The position numbers and the translations under genes were made by a program. Positions 9,068 through 16,857 of a stretch of 64,000 nucleotides of DNA are shown here, one piece after another. The notes below the pieces were generated by a model, which saw only the letters and a list, made by a program, of their open reading frames with translations, was not told the origin of the DNA and made no database searches. The DNA is from Hyphomonadaceae bacterium (GTDB lineage: Bacteria > Pseudomonadota > Alphaproteobacteria > Caulobacterales > Hyphomonadaceae), in NCBI GenBank assembly GCA_022844345.1, contig JALHLU010000004.1, positions 186,001-250,000 on the forward strand. Direction: 5' to 3'. Each line of letters starts with the position of its first letter. The stretch's first letter is position 1.

Positions 9068-9505
9068 TCACCTTCCCGGTGCGCGCGACGCCAGCCGCAG
9101 CAGGCCCAGACTCTTCTGGTACAGGCCCACCATGGTTTCGAAATCCATTCGGGTTTCGGCGATCTTGATCATCTGTTCCTCGACCACGACGGCGTTGCCA
9201 TCGAGCGTGGTTTCGGAGTCAGGGGTTTTGACAACGGAGACGCCTGGCACGGACGATCTGCCGGCGGGCTGCATGTGACCGGCCTGGGTGGCGACCATGG
9301 TGGTGCGTCCGGCAGCGGCAGCGCCGCCGCCGCGACCGGCCATGCGCTGCAGGGTCGCAGCGAAGGCGTCCTGGTTGATGTCGCCCGGAACATATCCCGG
9401 GGTCGAAACGTTCGCGACGTTCTCGGCGATGACCTTCTGGCGCTCGCCCAGCATCTGCATGCGGGCTTTCATGAGCGAGAAGACCGAAATCTGGTTCGGG
9501 TCCAT
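9068..9505 (-). CDS. flgB: flagellar basal-body rod protein FlgB
   Basis: This is a 145-residue proximal rod protein. The N-terminal helix has RMQMLGERQKVIAENVANVSTPGY, the classic axial-protein signature, and the C-terminal helix has EEQMIKIAETRMDFETMVGLYQKSLGLLRLA. The middle has a Gly/Ala-rich loop (GRGGGAAAAG), somewhat longer than usual. It is the first gene of the flgB-flgC-fliE operon. The 174-bp region before its start holds one full TTAA-N7-TTAA box and other CtrA-like sites shared with the divergent fliO-fliP operon. Confidence 0.94.
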   Translation of the reverse strand: MDPNQISVFSLMKARMQMLGERQKVIAENVANVSTPGYVPGDINQDAFAATLQRMAGRGGGAAAAGRTTMVATQAGHMQPAGRSSVPGVSVVKTPDSETTLDGNAVVVEEQMIKIAETRMDFETMVGLYQKSLGLLRLASRAPGR

Positions 9506-9571
9506 GGCGATGTCCCTGGGGGCGAACCAACGTGGTTCGAGCCCATCACCCGGCAGTTTTGACCTGTTTGC

Positions 9572-9586
9572 TTAAGGCCCTCTTAA
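9572..9586. promoter_or_regulatory. CtrA-type box TTAA-N7-TTAA between flgB and fliO
   Basis: TTAA at 9572-9575 and TTAA at 9583-9586 are separated by exactly seven bases (GGCCCTC). This matches the full CtrA recognition site known from Caulobacter and relatives. It lies 67 bp before the flgB start and 94 bp before the fliO start. Because TTAA is self-complementary, the box reads the same on both strands and could serve either operon. Confidence 0.75.
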
Positions 9587-9602
9587 GATCGCCGCCGATC
9601 CG

Positions 9603-9642
9603 TTAACCAGTCGTTTACCGGTGTTTCCCATGGATTAACCAT
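9603..9642. promoter_or_regulatory. additional CtrA-like sites upstream of fliO
   Basis: TTAA at 9603-9606 is followed after seven bases by TTTA at 9614-9617, a near-consensus CtrA box. TTAACCAT at 9635-9642 is a good half site. Both lie within 80 bp of the fliO start. Together with the full box at 9572 they make a cluster expected of a CtrA-controlled early flagellar promoter. Confidence 0.6.
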
Positions 9643-9679
9643 ACCCGGCCCGAATGGCCGCAACTGGCGCTGGTCCAAC

Positions 9680-10015
9680 ATGGACATCTTTTCCGCCCTG
9701 CAGGCCCTTGCGGCGCTGGCCTTCGTGCTCGGCCTGCTGCTCGGCGGCGCGTGGCTGCTGCGCAAGTATGGCAGCCGCATCGGCCTCAAGACAGGGCAGG
9801 TTAGCCAGGATCTCAAGGTTCTCGAATGGCGCTCGCTCGACATGCGGCGGAAGCTGGCCGTGGTGCGCTGGGGCGAGAAGGAACATCTGCTGTGCCTGGC
9901 GCCCACGGGCGACATGCTGATCGCCTCGCGCGACGCGCCGCCGGCGTTCAAGCCGATTGCGCCTGAGGATGTCATCAAGACTGGCGGCAAATCCAGCGGC
10001 GGGTCCGCAGCATGA
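9680..10015 (+). CDS. fliO: flagellar biosynthesis protein FliO
   Basis: This is a 111-residue protein with one N-terminal membrane span (ALAALAFVLGLLLGGAWLL) followed by a small cytoplasmic domain whose pattern, LKVLEWRSLDMRRKLAVVRWGEKEHLLCLAPTGDMLI, fits the FliO family (SHARED: RRKL-VVR-G-EHLL). FliO helps assemble the FliPQR core of the flagellar export gate. The stop overlaps the fliP start by four bases (ATGA), so translation is coupled. Confidence 0.9.
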   Translation: MDIFSALQALAALAFVLGLLLGGAWLLRKYGSRIGLKTGQVSQDLKVLEWRSLDMRRKLAVVRWGEKEHLLCLAPTGDMLIASRDAPPAFKPIAPEDVIKTGGKSSGGSAA

Positions 10016-10761
10016 TCGCGCGTATTCTCCGCCTTGCTCCCGCACTCCTGATTGCGGTGGTCGTCGCGCCCGAGGCGCTGCCGCAGACAATTTCGGTGGA
10101 TCTTGGCACCGGACAGGGGATGACGTCCGGCATCGTGCAGATGATCGCCGCGCTGACAGTCCTGTCGCTTGCGCCGTCGATCCTGATAATGACGACCAGC
10201 TTCGTGCGGATCGTGGTGGTGCTGTCGCTTCTGCGCACGGCGATCGGCCTGCAGAACGCGCCGCCGAACTCGGTGGTGATTTCCCTGTCGCTGTTCCTAA
10301 CCGGTTATGTGATGGCGCCGACCTTCATGGCGTCCTACGAGGCCGGCATCCAGCCCTACATGGCCGAGGCGATCACGCTGGAAGAAGCGATCCCGCGCGC
10401 ACTGGGGCCGGTGCAGCAGTTCATGGGCATGCACGCCAATCCGGAGGACGTCGAACTGTTTGCCGGCATGGCGAACATCGACAACCTGCAGAGCGCAGCG
10501 GATGCGCCGTTCCACGTTCTTGCGCCCGCCTTCATGATCTCGGAACTGAAGCGCGCCTTCGAGATCGGCTTCATGGTATTCCTGCCATTCCTTGTGATCG
10601 ATCTTGTCGTGTCCTCGATCCTGATGGCGATGGGCATGATGATGCTGCCGCCGGTTACCATCTCGCTGCCGTTCAAGCTGATCTTCTTCGTGCTGGTGGA
10701 CGGGTGGCGGCTGCTGTCGGGCTCTCTCGTGGAGAGCTTCATGGTGGTTCCACCAAGTTGA
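10012..10761 (+). CDS. fliP: flagellar type III export gate protein FliP
   Basis: This is a 249-residue protein with a cleavable signal peptide and four membrane spans. Strong family motifs are SLAPSILIMTTSFVRIVVVLSLLR, GLQNAPPNSVVISLSLFLTGYVM, ISELKRAFEIGFMVFLPFLVIDLVVSSILMAMGMMMLPP and the C-terminal PFKLIFFVLVDGWRLL. FliP forms the pentameric core of the export gate with FliQ and FliR. It overlaps fliO by four bases. fliQ and fliR do not follow; the operon ends in a hairpin directly after the stop. Confidence 0.96.
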   Translation: MIARILRLAPALLIAVVVAPEALPQTISVDLGTGQGMTSGIVQMIAALTVLSLAPSILIMTTSFVRIVVVLSLLRTAIGLQNAPPNSVVISLSLFLTGYVMAPTFMASYEAGIQPYMAEAITLEEAIPRALGPVQQFMGMHANPEDVELFAGMANIDNLQSAADAPFHVLAPAFMISELKRAFEIGFMVFLPFLVIDLVVSSILMAMGMMMLPPVTISLPFKLIFFVLVDGWRLLSGSLVESFMVVPPS

Positions 10762-10793
10762 TGCGGCGCGGCGCGCGCGGGTCGGCAAGAACG

Positions 10794-10829
10794 AAGGGCG
10801 GAAGCTGCGGCTCCCGCCCTTTCCTGTTT
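10794..10829 (+). terminator. terminator after fliP
   Basis: Bases 10794-10805 (AAGGGCGGAAGC) pair with 10810-10821 with one A-C mismatch around a TGCG loop, followed by TTTCCTGTTTC. This is a plausible intrinsic terminator for fliO-fliP, and it abuts the stop codon of the convergent outer-membrane protein gene. Confidence 0.6.
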
Positions 10830-12214
10830 CAACCGATCTTCAGCCGCACGAACGCCATCGCCCCCATGGGGTCGCCGTCATAGAGCGGGGAGAGGGCCCC
10901 CGAGGTCCAGTTCTGGGTGAGCGAGGCGCCAAGCGCCATGACCACCGAGTCCGACAGGCGAAAGTCCCGCGAGGCGCCGAGGCTGGCGCGCCAGACATTC
11001 TCGACGGGGCCATGATGGCCGTGGGCGGCGTGGGCGCCGAGTTCGTCCGTCTCGATGGCTTCGATGCGGGAGAAGATGGTCCAGTCGGCGTTGGGCTGGA
11101 AGGCGGCTTCGCCGAGCCAGGCATCAAGCGTGACGTCTTCGCTCGATTTCTTGCGGGCGAAGGCGCCGGTAAGCGACAGCGTGCCGAAGTCGAACGTCTC
11201 GGTGTAGAGCGCGCTGGCGGAATACTTGGTCACGTCCACGCCGGGTTCGAGCTGTTCGGGCGAGGTGACGTCGGCCCAGCTTGCCTGCAGCGACCAGTTG
11301 CGCGTGGGGTTCCACGAGAGGCGCACGGCGGTTGAATCAAGCTCGCCGGTTTCGATGTCCCAACGGTCCTGGTCCGGCTCGCGGCCCCGGAAACGAGAAG
11401 CTTCGACTTTCAAGTTTTCGTGCACCCAGCCCGCTGTGAGGACGCCGAAAGTGATGTGGGTGGAATCGAGCCAGTGGTGCGTGATCGGCGCTTCGGGGCT
11501 CGCCATGGCGGCGGGGCGGTGCATGAAAGCGGGCGGACCGAAAGCGGGTTCGCCGGGGAGGCCGGCATAGACGAAGACCGAATCCGTGTTCGACAGGGCA
11601 AGCGAATAGCTGGCCGACAACTCCATCACGAAATCATGTGGATGCTGCCGGTCGACCAGGGTCTCGACGCCATCGGCGGTTTCACCTGCCGCAAGAAGAA
11701 GCGGATAGCCGCTCTTGCCCATCAGCGGATCGGGGCTGAGCATGGCGCGGAGCTGCAGCGTGCCGGGGCCGGCGGGACCGCGCAGGGAGCCCATGACCAT
11801 CCCGGCGCCGAAGAATTTCTCGTCACCACGCGGGCCGTCCTGCCACGAATAGACGGCGTCGATGTTGGCGTGGAACATGGCGGACCAGTCCGATCCGGGC
11901 AGGGCGTAGTGTAGCCCGCCATGGGATGCGGCATCAGGCTGCCACCCGGTGCCGGATGCGTCGCGCGACATGCCGTACGAGCCGAGGGCGCTCGGCATTG
12001 CGGTGTGATCCGTGGCGGCGCCGTGCCCGGCGTGGTCCATCGTCGCGTGGTCCATGCCGCGGTGGCCGCTATGGTCCTGGCCGTGCTGCGAATGATCCTC
12101 CGCTGGCGGTTGTTCGGCGGCGGGCGTGTGGCCTGCGTGGTTCGTATGGTCCTGCTGCGCCAGCGCGTACGGCGCGGCGAGGATCGCCGTGGCGATCAAA
12201 GCGAAGTGTCTCAT
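10829..12214 (-). CDS. outer-membrane protein with His/Met-rich N-terminus, probable copper-resistance associated
   Basis: This is a 461-residue protein with a signal peptide (MRHFALIATAILAAPYALA) followed by a metal-ligand-rich region at roughly residues 20-85 with repeats such as DHTNHAGH, DHSGHRGMDH and MDHAGHG. The rest has alternating aromatic/polar segments (for example WSLQASWADV, SLTGAFARKK, MGAMAFVRLKIG) typical of an outer-membrane beta barrel, ending in a hydrophobic residue pattern. The His/Met tracts suggest Cu or Ag binding. The next gene on the strand encodes a small Cys/His protein like those found in copper operons. Exact family is not certain; it is a metal-related barrel by inference. 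Confidence 0.7.
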   Translation of the reverse strand: MRHFALIATAILAAPYALAQQDHTNHAGHTPAAEQPPAEDHSQHGQDHSGHRGMDHATMDHAGHGAATDHTAMPSALGSYGMSRDASGTGWQPDAASHGGLHYALPGSDWSAMFHANIDAVYSWQDGPRGDEKFFGAGMVMGSLRGPAGPGTLQLRAMLSPDPLMGKSGYPLLLAAGETADGVETLVDRQHPHDFVMELSASYSLALSNTDSVFVYAGLPGEPAFGPPAFMHRPAAMASPEAPITHHWLDSTHITFGVLTAGWVHENLKVEASRFRGREPDQDRWDIETGELDSTAVRLSWNPTRNWSLQASWADVTSPEQLEPGVDVTKYSASALYTETFDFGTLSLTGAFARKKSSEDVTLDAWLGEAAFQPNADWTIFSRIEAIETDELGAHAAHGHHGPVENVWRASLGASRDFRLSDSVVMALGASLTQNWTSGALSPLYDGDPMGAMAFVRLKIG

Positions 12215-12283
12215 GGGGATGGGAGTCCTGATCTGAATCCGGTTCGTGGCCCTGTCGGGGCCGTGCGCGAAGCTAGGTTCAGG

Positions 12284-12646
12284 TCAGGCGCGTGGTGGAC
12301 GCAGTCCGGGGGCCGGATCGATCGATGCGAATTGCGCGTCCGCGACCGTCAGCCAGGCATAGGGCGCGATGCGGGTCGAACCAGGCAGCGCTGCGGGCGC
12401 ACCGAAGACTTTCAGCGCGGCGATGCACTCGCAGTGATCAGGCGCGGGCGTGTCAGGTTGGTGCGGAGCTGGGTGGTAGGCGGGGGCTTCGGCGTTTGCC
12501 ATGCCGTGGCAGTCCGGCTGTTCAAGAGCCGCGGCGGCATCGGCCTGCGCCAGCTGGGCGCAGTGTGCGGCTGCAGCCTCCATCTGGCTGGCGAAGGTGA
12601 ACGCCATGGCCAGCGCCAGCATGATGCGGGTGAGCGCAGGTATCAT
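12284..12646 (-). CDS. small Cys/His-rich secreted protein, DUF2946-like
   Basis: This is a protein of about 120 residues with an N-terminal hydrophobic signal (RIMLALAMAFTFASQ) and then scattered Cys/His: AHCAQL, DCHGM, YHPAPHQP and a DHCECIAAL motif. Small copper-operon proteins of the DUF2946 type have comparable Cys/His pairs before a hydrophobic tail, so this is a plausible relative. It lies 69 bp upstream of the His/Met-rich barrel and is probably co-transcribed. The long open frame continues upstream to 12856 through a repeat-like segment, and I chose ATG 12646 because the signal peptide starts there. Confidence 0.55.
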   Translation of the reverse strand: MIPALTRIMLALAMAFTFASQMEAAAAHCAQLAQADAAAALEQPDCHGMANAEAPAYHPAPHQPDTPAPDHCECIAALKVFGAPAALPGSTRIAPYAWLTVADAQFASIDPAPGLRPPRA

Positions 12647-12780
12647 GGAAGCAAGATCGGCGCGGAGGCATGCAGTGTCAATGCGGCGGCTGGTGTACGG
12701 GTCTCGCGCCGCCGACAAATATCGCTCCGGAAGCGCCACGGGTACGTGCGGGAGCCCGGTGGCGGCACAGACCGGTGCTT

Positions 12781-12836
12781 GCGGCCCCCGGGTTCCCGCT
12801 CTCAGCGCAAGCGCTTCGGCGGGAATGACGTCGTCA
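12781..12836. repeat. degenerate half copy of an alphaproteobacterial intergenic palindromic repeat
   Basis: The stretch contains GGGTTCCCGCTCTC, then after about 20 bases CGGCGGGAATGACG. The same words in the same order (GGGTTCCGGCTCTC then GGCCGGAATGACA) form the right half of the 105-bp palindromic element at 37713-37817. The left arm is not preserved here, so this seems a decayed copy in the intergenic space. Confidence 0.5.
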
Positions 12837-12852
12837 GGAAGATGGCCCGCGT

Positions 12853-14061
12853 TCACCCCCCATTCGCTGCCTTGCGGATCGCTTGCGTGAGGGCCTGGGT
12901 TTTCTGGCCTTGCACGCGATCGCTGGCTTTCGGCATGGCCGAGTTGACGACGATGATGAGGTTCTCTTCGGGATAGATCTCGATGCCCTGCCCGAAGATG
13001 CCGCGTGCTGCGTAGCCTTCACCATCGGTGCGGGGCCACCAGAAATAGCCGTAGCTCTGGCCCTGGTCGCGCGCTGATTTCGGCAGCTGGTTGGTGGTGG
13101 CGTCGGCGACGAAGCCGTCGGCCAGCACCTGTCTGCCGTCGATCTCGCCATTGCCGAGCAGGAACAGGCCGATGCGCGCATAGTCGCGCAGGGTCGCGCT
13201 CATGCAGCAGCCGCCGCGCTCAATACCGGCCTTGTCGAGCATCCAGATCGCGTCCTGCTCCATGCCGAACGGCTTCCAGAGCTTCTCCGACGCATATTGC
13301 GACAGCGGCTTGCCCGCGAGCGCGCGATAGAGAACCAGGCCGGCAAGGTCGGTCTCGCCCGTCTTGTAGACCCATTTGGAGCCGGGCTCGGCCTCGCGCT
13401 TGAGGCCGGTCATGTATTTGAGAAGCGGGTTGTTGGTGATCGGATGGCCCCCCGGGAAGGCCGCCGTGCTGGCCAGCGCCACGTCTGATTTCGGGTTGGC
13501 GTAGTCCTCGTTCCACTTGACGCCGGTGGTCATGGTCATCAGACGGCGGAGGCTGACGTCTTCGTATGCCGTGCCGTTCAGCTCGGGCAGGTATTTGGTG
13601 ATGGGATCGTAGACGCTGTCGATCCAGCCATCCTTGATGGCGGCGCCGATCAGGATCGACGTGAGTGACTTGGCGACGGAGAAGGTGGTCCAGCGATCTT
13701 CAGGCTTGCGGCCGAGGGCGTATTTCTCGAGCACGACCTCGCCATCCTTCACGGCGATGACGCCGGAGATGCGGTTGTCGGCCATGAACCTCTCGATGCC
13801 GTAGTTGCGCCCGTTGTGCGTGATCTTCGGATCGATCTGCGTGGCGGCGGCGGGCAGGGGCCTGACATTGGCTCCCTTGGCGATGGTTCCGACCTGGTAG
13901 GTCTTCTCGATCGCCGGATAGCGTTCGAGCTGCTGCTTCTGCGTCCATGTGAGGATAGAGGCGACGGGGCCTGGTCCGACCGCCTTCTGCGCGATGGCGG
14001 GCGAGGCTGCGAGCAGGAGCCCGCCTGCAGCGGCGGCAATACGGATGGCGATGGACGGCAT
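12853..14061 (-). CDS. secreted serine hydrolase of the beta-lactamase/penicillin-binding class C fold
   Basis: This is a 402-residue protein with a signal peptide (IAAAAGGLLLAASPAIA). The nucleophile motif SxxK is present as SVAK in WTTFSVAKSLTSIL, followed by the family pattern DPITKYLPEL, LRRLMTMTTGV, a WVYKTGETDLAGLVL segment at the second motif, and ARIGLFLLGNGE. Enzymes of this group are esterases, peptidases or amide hydrolases acting in the periplasm rather than true beta-lactamases. The start ATG 14061 is followed directly by the signal peptide and preceded by GGAGGAT. A paralog with the same fold lies at 32051-33367. Confidence 0.85.
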   Translation of the reverse strand: MPSIAIRIAAAAGGLLLAASPAIAQKAVGPGPVASILTWTQKQQLERYPAIEKTYQVGTIAKGANVRPLPAAATQIDPKITHNGRNYGIERFMADNRISGVIAVKDGEVVLEKYALGRKPEDRWTTFSVAKSLTSILIGAAIKDGWIDSVYDPITKYLPELNGTAYEDVSLRRLMTMTTGVKWNEDYANPKSDVALASTAAFPGGHPITNNPLLKYMTGLKREAEPGSKWVYKTGETDLAGLVLYRALAGKPLSQYASEKLWKPFGMEQDAIWMLDKAGIERGGCCMSATLRDYARIGLFLLGNGEIDGRQVLADGFVADATTNQLPKSARDQGQSYGYFWWPRTDGEGYAARGIFGQGIEIYPEENLIIVVNSAMPKASDRVQGQKTQALTQAIRKAANGG

Positions 14062-14199
14062 GGCCGGTATCCTCCCTCATTCAGGCTGTTTCGCGTGAAG
14101 AGAAAGGAGCGGAAGCCGCTTTCGTCAAGGATGACGGCGGGAAGCTGAGTGGGTCCCTCACGGGGACGTTACGGCAGGACGCAGCCGCTGTGCTGCATC

Positions 14200-16680
14200 T
14201 TAGCGCGGCGCCACGGCAGACGGCCCAAGCTCCAGTTCCGCGCGGGCGGATTTGGGGTGGGTCATTTCCGGTATCTGGCAGATGACCGATGTGCCCGAAC
14301 CCGGCGCCGACTTGATTTTCACGTCGCCGCCGTGGAGTTCGACGAAGGAACGGACCAGCGCAAGGCCGAGGCCCGCGCCGCGCGTGTCGCCGGTCGTGAA
14401 GCTGTCGAACACGCTGGACTGACGCTCGGGCGCGATACCCTTGCCATTGTCCGACACGGCGAGGCGGATGATGCCCTCGCTGGGGACCGGCTTGGACGCC
14501 TCGATCTTGATGTGGCCGCCGGCGCCGGTGAAGCGCAACGCATTGGTGAGCAGGTTGAACAGCACCTGCTTGATGCGGCGCTCGTCGGCGCGGACATTGC
14601 CGATGCGATCATCGCAGAGGATTTCGACGCGCACCTTGGTGTTCTCGGCGGTGGTGACCACGAGATCAACCGCGTCCTCTATGGCGCCGCGCAGGGAGAA
14701 TTCGGACAGTTCGAGTTCCATCTTGCCGGCGTCGATCATGGCGAGGTCCAGGATGTTGGAGATCACCTTGGAGAGGTGATCGGCCGCGTCGAGAATGTGG
14801 TCGACCTGTTCGCGCTGCTTGTCCGTAAGTGCGCCGGGGCGCCCGCTTTCGAGCAGTTCGGCATAGCCGAGAATCGTCGTGAGCGGCGAGCGCAGCTGGT
14901 AGGAGACGTTCTGCACGAACTCGTTCTTCAGCTTGTCGGCGGCCTGCAGCGCCTCGTTCTTGTCCTTGAGGGCGGTTTCCACCTTGCGGGCGGCGGTGAC
15001 GTCCATGAAGGCGATCAGCGTCGCGCCGTTGGGCAGAGGCTGGGTGATCCAGGTGATGGTGAGGTCGTTGGACGTGCGCATCACGCCCTGATCCTGCTGG
15101 CGGTATTCCGGCGAGGGGTTGGTGACGCGGCTCTTGATCGTCTGCCACACGCCGCGATCATGATAGAGGCGGGCGCACTGGCCCACCACCTGATCGAAGT
15201 CCGGGCTGTCGGCGAGGCTTTCCTTCTTGAGGCCCCACAGTTCGGCGAAGGCGTCGTTGTGCAGGCGCAGGCGGCCATCGGCGCTGAACACCACAACGGC
15301 CTCGCGCAGATTGTCGAGCGTGGCCTTCTGCACGTTGATGAGGCGGTTGAATTCCGACTTGAGCGTGAGTTCGTCGGTGATGTTCTTGAACAGCAGCAGC
15401 ACGCCGCCCAGCGGGTGGCGCTGGCGCGTGACGCGCAGGATGCGGCCGTCGGGCAGGTTCCAGAGATCCTCGACGATGTCGACCTTCTCGCCCTGGTAGT
15501 ATTTCAGCTCCTGCCCCCGCCATTCGGCGAAGTTGGCGCGCGACTGCAGCTTGCGGCGCTCGCGCAGCCGGTCGAGCAGCGAGCCATGGTCGGGCCGGTC
15601 GAGCAGGTAGGCGGGATCGAGCTCCCACATTTCCTGGAAGGCGCGGTTGTTGAAGATCAGCTTGCGGTCCGGTCCGAAGATGGCAACGCCGTCTGTGATG
15701 TGGTTCAGCGTGTCGTCGTGGGCTTTTGAGTTCTTCTCCAGGGTCTCGCGCGCAGTTTCCTGGTCGGTGATGTCGAAGGCCATGCCGCCGAGGCCGCCCG
15801 AGAGCGGGAACATCTTCACGCGCATGGCGCGGCGTTCGCCGGAGACAACGATGTGCCGCATCTCGTCGGTTTCGCCATTGGTGTTGATGGTCTTCTGGGC
15901 CTGGCCGGTGACGTGCTGGTCGAGCATGATCTGGCGGTCCAGGACATGGTCCATGTTCGGCGCGCCGACGGCCTTCATGTAGGCGCGGTTGACCCATTGC
16001 AGCTTGCCGGCGCCGGACATGCGCCACGCCGGGAAGGGCGCCTTGCCCAGCATTTCGAGGAAGGCCATGGGATCGCGCGCGATGGCGGCGCGGGCTTCCT
16101 CGAAGCGGGCGCGGGCGCCGGACTCTTCAAGACCCTTGATCGTGGTGTCGGTGATCCACAGCACGGCGCGGGCGCCGGCCGTGCGGCCATCGGCTTCAAG
16201 GAAGCGGCCCGATGGCCCGATGATTGTGAGCGAGAAATGCGAGCCGTCCTGGCGAAGTTGTTTCAGACGTTCGCGCAGGGTCGCGTCCTGGCCCGAGCCA
16301 TCGCGCGCTTCGAGATCGGCGAGACCTTCTAGGATGCGGACGCCGGGATCTTCGGACGTGCCGTCGTCGGCGAAGCGCAACATGGCCATCAGGGCGACGG
16401 GCGAACCATAGAGGTTGGGCATGCCCCATTCCGCGTCGTGCCTTGTCTCGCTTGCCGACGGCTCGGCGTCTTCCCACACCATGATGACGCCGGGGTGGGC
16501 CCCGAACACGCTTTCGGCGCGCGCCAGTTTCTCGCGCGCCTTCTGTTCGGCTTCCCGGTATTTTTTCGACGCGCCGCGCGCGCCATCCGAAATCCGCAGC
16601 GCCCAGAGGAGAGCCGCCAATCCGAAAGCCGCAGCGCCTGCAACGAGCAGGACCAGCGGCTGGGTGAGGTTCATGTCCAT
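14200..16680 (-). CDS. divL: DivL-type PAS-domain pseudo-histidine kinase with Tyr at the phospho-acceptor position
   Basis: This 826-residue protein has one N-terminal membrane span (PLVLLVAGAAAFGLAALLWAL), about four PAS-like segments between residues 60 and 560 (for example PFPAWRMSGAGKLQWVNRAY, DGVAIFGPDRKLIFNNRAF and EAVVVFSADGRLRLHNDAFAELWG), then a HisKA-like helix and an HATPase_c domain with NLLTNALRF, SDNGKGI and GLGLALVRS. The dimerisation-helix motif reads NVSYQLRSPL: Tyr594 (codon TAC) stands where kinases have His. This substitution, with this domain order, is the hallmark of Caulobacter DivL, which acts with CckA and DivK upstream of CtrA. A CtrA-type box lies in its promoter region. 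The ATP-binding boxes look intact. Confidence 0.92.
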   Translation of the reverse strand: MDMNLTQPLVLLVAGAAAFGLAALLWALRISDGARGASKKYREAEQKAREKLARAESVFGAHPGVIMVWEDAEPSASETRHDAEWGMPNLYGSPVALMAMLRFADDGTSEDPGVRILEGLADLEARDGSGQDATLRERLKQLRQDGSHFSLTIIGPSGRFLEADGRTAGARAVLWITDTTIKGLEESGARARFEEARAAIARDPMAFLEMLGKAPFPAWRMSGAGKLQWVNRAYMKAVGAPNMDHVLDRQIMLDQHVTGQAQKTINTNGETDEMRHIVVSGERRAMRVKMFPLSGGLGGMAFDITDQETARETLEKNSKAHDDTLNHITDGVAIFGPDRKLIFNNRAFQEMWELDPAYLLDRPDHGSLLDRLRERRKLQSRANFAEWRGQELKYYQGEKVDIVEDLWNLPDGRILRVTRQRHPLGGVLLLFKNITDELTLKSEFNRLINVQKATLDNLREAVVVFSADGRLRLHNDAFAELWGLKKESLADSPDFDQVVGQCARLYHDRGVWQTIKSRVTNPSPEYRQQDQGVMRTSNDLTITWITQPLPNGATLIAFMDVTAARKVETALKDKNEALQAADKLKNEFVQNVSYQLRSPLTTILGYAELLESGRPGALTDKQREQVDHILDAADHLSKVISNILDLAMIDAGKMELELSEFSLRGAIEDAVDLVVTTAENTKVRVEILCDDRIGNVRADERRIKQVLFNLLTNALRFTGAGGHIKIEASKPVPSEGIIRLAVSDNGKGIAPERQSSVFDSFTTGDTRGAGLGLALVRSFVELHGGDVKIKSAPGSGTSVICQIPEMTHPKSARAELELGPSAVAPR

Positions 16681-16770
16681 CGTCGTCCTAGCCCCGGCCC
16701 GGCCGAATCACTTGCACTGGGGCATCCTACAGGCGGACGCCCTCAGTTAACCAAATGGAAGGAAAGCCGG

Positions 16771-16785
16771 TTAATGGCCGGTTAA
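16771..16785 (-). promoter_or_regulatory. CtrA-type box TTAA-N7-TTAA upstream of divL
   Basis: TTAA at 16771-16774 and TTAA at 16782-16785 are separated by seven bases (TGGCCGG). A half site TTAACCA lies at 16747-16753. They sit 67-105 bp upstream of the divL start in the only intergenic region between divL and the zinc-ribbon gene. The match to the full CtrA consensus is exact. Confidence 0.7.
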
Positions 16786-16857
16786 ACGCACTGCCAAACC
16801 CGGCAAGAATTGCCGGTGCAGGGTATGGAACGAGGCGTTCCGTTGGCCGCCAAAGGC

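Noticed and set aside
12853-14061. Drug-resistance beta-lactamase reading of the serine hydrolase
   Set aside because: The SVAK motif is present but the class C Tyr-x-Asn and Lys-Thr-Gly signatures are not clear; envelope esterase or peptidase function fits better.
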